Origin: Pragia fontium DSM 5563 = ATCC 49100
GTDB taxonomy: Bacteria; Pseudomonadota; Gammaproteobacteria; Enterobacterales; Enterobacteriaceae
Length of the DNA: 64,000 bases
Direction: 5' to 3'
Assembly: GCF_900112475.1 (NCBI RefSeq)
Contig: NZ_FOLW01000003.1
Coordinates: forward strand, 53,776 to 117,775
The first letter of the stretch is position 1. The number at the start of each line of letters is the position of its first letter. Shown in pieces: positions 63,045 to 64,000 of the stretch. The translations under genes and the position numbers were made by a program. The notes beneath the pieces were generated by a model that was not told where the DNA came from, ran no database searches, and worked only from the letters and a program-made list of their open reading frames with translations.

Positions 63045-63763
63045 GAAAATCCGCCCTATCACGGGTGATTGGGCGCCTGTTTTTTTGGGGCAAGCGACTG
63101 GTTCAGGCCGTTTTGTTATTGTGGGGGGCGGGCTTGATATTGTTCGCCTTTCTGCCGGTCCCCTTTTCCGCCGTGATGGTAGAAAAACAGCTGGGCGCTT
63201 GGTTTAGCGGTGATTTTTCCTATGTGGCCCACCAAAGCTGGGTTTCAATGGACGACATTTCTCCCCAGATGGCGTTAGCGGTGATTGCTGCCGAAGATCA
63301 AAAATTCCCCGACCATTGGGGATTTGATCTGGGGGCGATTGCCTCTGCATTTAGCCATAATGAACGAAAGCCTAGCCGTATTCGTGGTGCCTCCACCATT
63401 TCTCAACAAACCGCCAAAAATCTGTTTTTATGGAACGATCGAAGCTGGATCCGAAAAGGGCTGGAAGTTGCCTTGACCGGAGGAATGGAGCTCATTTGGA
63501 CTAAGCGCCGTATTTTGACGGTCTATCTGAATATTGCCGAGTTTGGTGACGGTGTGTTTGGGGTTGAAGCGGCATCACAACGCTATTTTGGTAAGCCAGC
63601 GAAAAAATTAACCGCCACCGAAGCCGCTCGATTAGCCGCAGTGTTACCCAATCCAATACGTTTTAAAGCGAATAAGCCATCCGGTTATGTTATCCAACGT
63701 CAGAACTGGATCCTGCGCCAGATGAAACAGCTAGGCGGTGTTAGTGTGGTTGATGAGCTTTGA
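63041..63763 (+). CDS. mtgA: Monofunctional biosynthetic peptidoglycan transglycosylase
   Basis: MtgA polymerises lipid II glycan strands and is recruited to the division site. The 240-residue protein has an N-terminal membrane anchor at about 21-43 and a GT51 domain with the catalytic glutamate Glu85 in [14 protein letters not shown]. The further GT51 motifs [32 protein letters not shown] and [14 protein letters not shown] are present. It has no transpeptidase domain, as expected for the family. Confidence 0.98.
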   Translation: MRKSALSRVIGRLFFWGKRLVQAVLLLWGAGLILFAFLPVPFSAVMVEKQLGAWFSGDFSYVAHQSWVSMDDISPQMALAVIAAEDQKFPDHWGFDLGAIASAFSHNERKPSRIRGASTISQQTAKNLFLWNDRSWIRKGLEVALTGGMELIWTKRRILTVYLNIAEFGDGVFGVEAASQRYFGKPAKKLTATEAARLAAVLPNPIRFKANKPSGYVIQRQNWILRQMKQLGGVSVVDEL

Positions 63764-63791
63764 TCTTGATGACCTCGTCATTTCGTTTTGT

Positions 63792-64000
63792 CGGAATGAC
63801 GATGATATGCACAGCCCCACGCCGTCATCCTGACGAAAGTCAGGATCTCGCTCTTTAAGCTAAAACCCAGACTCCGGCTTTCGCCGAAATGACTGGGGAT
63901 CGGAATGACGGGGATATGTTTAGCCCACCACTTCGTCATCCTGACGAAAGTCAGGATCTCGCCCTAAAGCCAAACGTTGTGATTAAGCTAAAACCTAGAT
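63792..64000. repeat. Tandem pair of palindromic intergenic repeats after mtgA
   Basis: Two copies of a 28-base sequence, identical at 63823-63850 and 63934-63961, contain the hairpin TCCTGAC-GAAA-GTCAGGA. Flanks are also repeated: CGGAATGACG plus GATATG before each copy, and AAGCTAAAACC after each. The unit is therefore about 110 bases in tandem and runs off the window. It resembles the REP/BIME class of enterobacterial intergenic repeats and may also act as a terminator for mtgA. Confidence 0.7.

Noticed and set aside
63823..63961. Possible CRISPR repeats
   Set aside because: Only two copies are present, 111 bases apart, with repeated flanks and palindromic cores and no cas genes, so a REP-like element fits better.

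Overview
The window is a 64 kb piece of a chromosome from a gammaproteobacterium of the order Enterobacterales. Most genes match Escherichia coli proteins along their whole length, and the blocks (aroQ-accB-accC, csrD/mreBCD-rng-yhdP-tldD, kdsD-kdsC-lptCAB-rpoN-ptsN-rapZ, mlaFEDCB-ibaG-murA, zapG-degQ-degS, rplM-rpsI-sspA-sspB, gltBD, yhcC-arcB-elbB-mtgA) are the usual enterobacterial ones. Several arrangements differ from E. coli: msrPQ sits beside aroQ, a nitrilase-family gene lies between yhdP and tldD, and tldD lies about 3 kb from pmbA. Base composition looks moderate, near 47-48% G+C by eye. A Yersinia/Serratia-like or Budvicia/Pragia-like lineage is an inference from gene order, not shown directly. 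No tRNA, rRNA, insertion sequence, prophage or CRISPR array was seen.

Layout: 1-3478 (minus) holds fatty-acid and shikimate genes (accC, cut by the window edge, accB, aroQ) and the periplasmic methionine sulfoxide reductase pair msrP-msrQ. From 3986 to 17201 (plus) run csrD, the cell-shape genes mreB-mreC-mreD, yhdE, rng, yhdP, a deaminated-glutathione-amidase-like gene and tldD. From 17378 to 19192 is a small accessory block: a DUF817 membrane protein and a membrane-anchored barnase-like RNase followed by its barstar-like inhibitor. Then come darP, pmbA and rnk. From 22382 to 28831 (minus) is the kdsD-kdsC-lptC-lptA-lptB-rpoN-ptsN-rapZ operon. It lacks the hpf gene normally found between rpoN and ptsN and the npr gene normally found after rapZ. 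Upstream of kdsD, the yrbG cation-exchanger gene survives only as a broken remnant. The divergent mla phospholipid-transport operon, ibaG and murA follow, then degS, degQ and zapG on the minus strand.

From 38484 to 49476, between zapG and rplM, where E. coli carries zapE, there is a complete anaerobic citrate-lyase system. It comprises the two-component regulators citA-citB and, divergently, citC-D-E-F-X-G. In place of a CitT citrate/succinate antiporter, it ends in a PrpF/YbhH-family isomerase-like gene and a YbhI-like DASS transporter. This is the most distinctive part of the window. It suggests that a tricarboxylate other than, or in addition to, citrate (for example an aconitate isomer) may be fed to citrate lyase.

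The right end returns to conserved core: rplM-rpsI, sspA-sspB, gltB-gltD, yhcC, arcB, elbB and mtgA. It ends with two copies of a short palindromic intergenic repeat.
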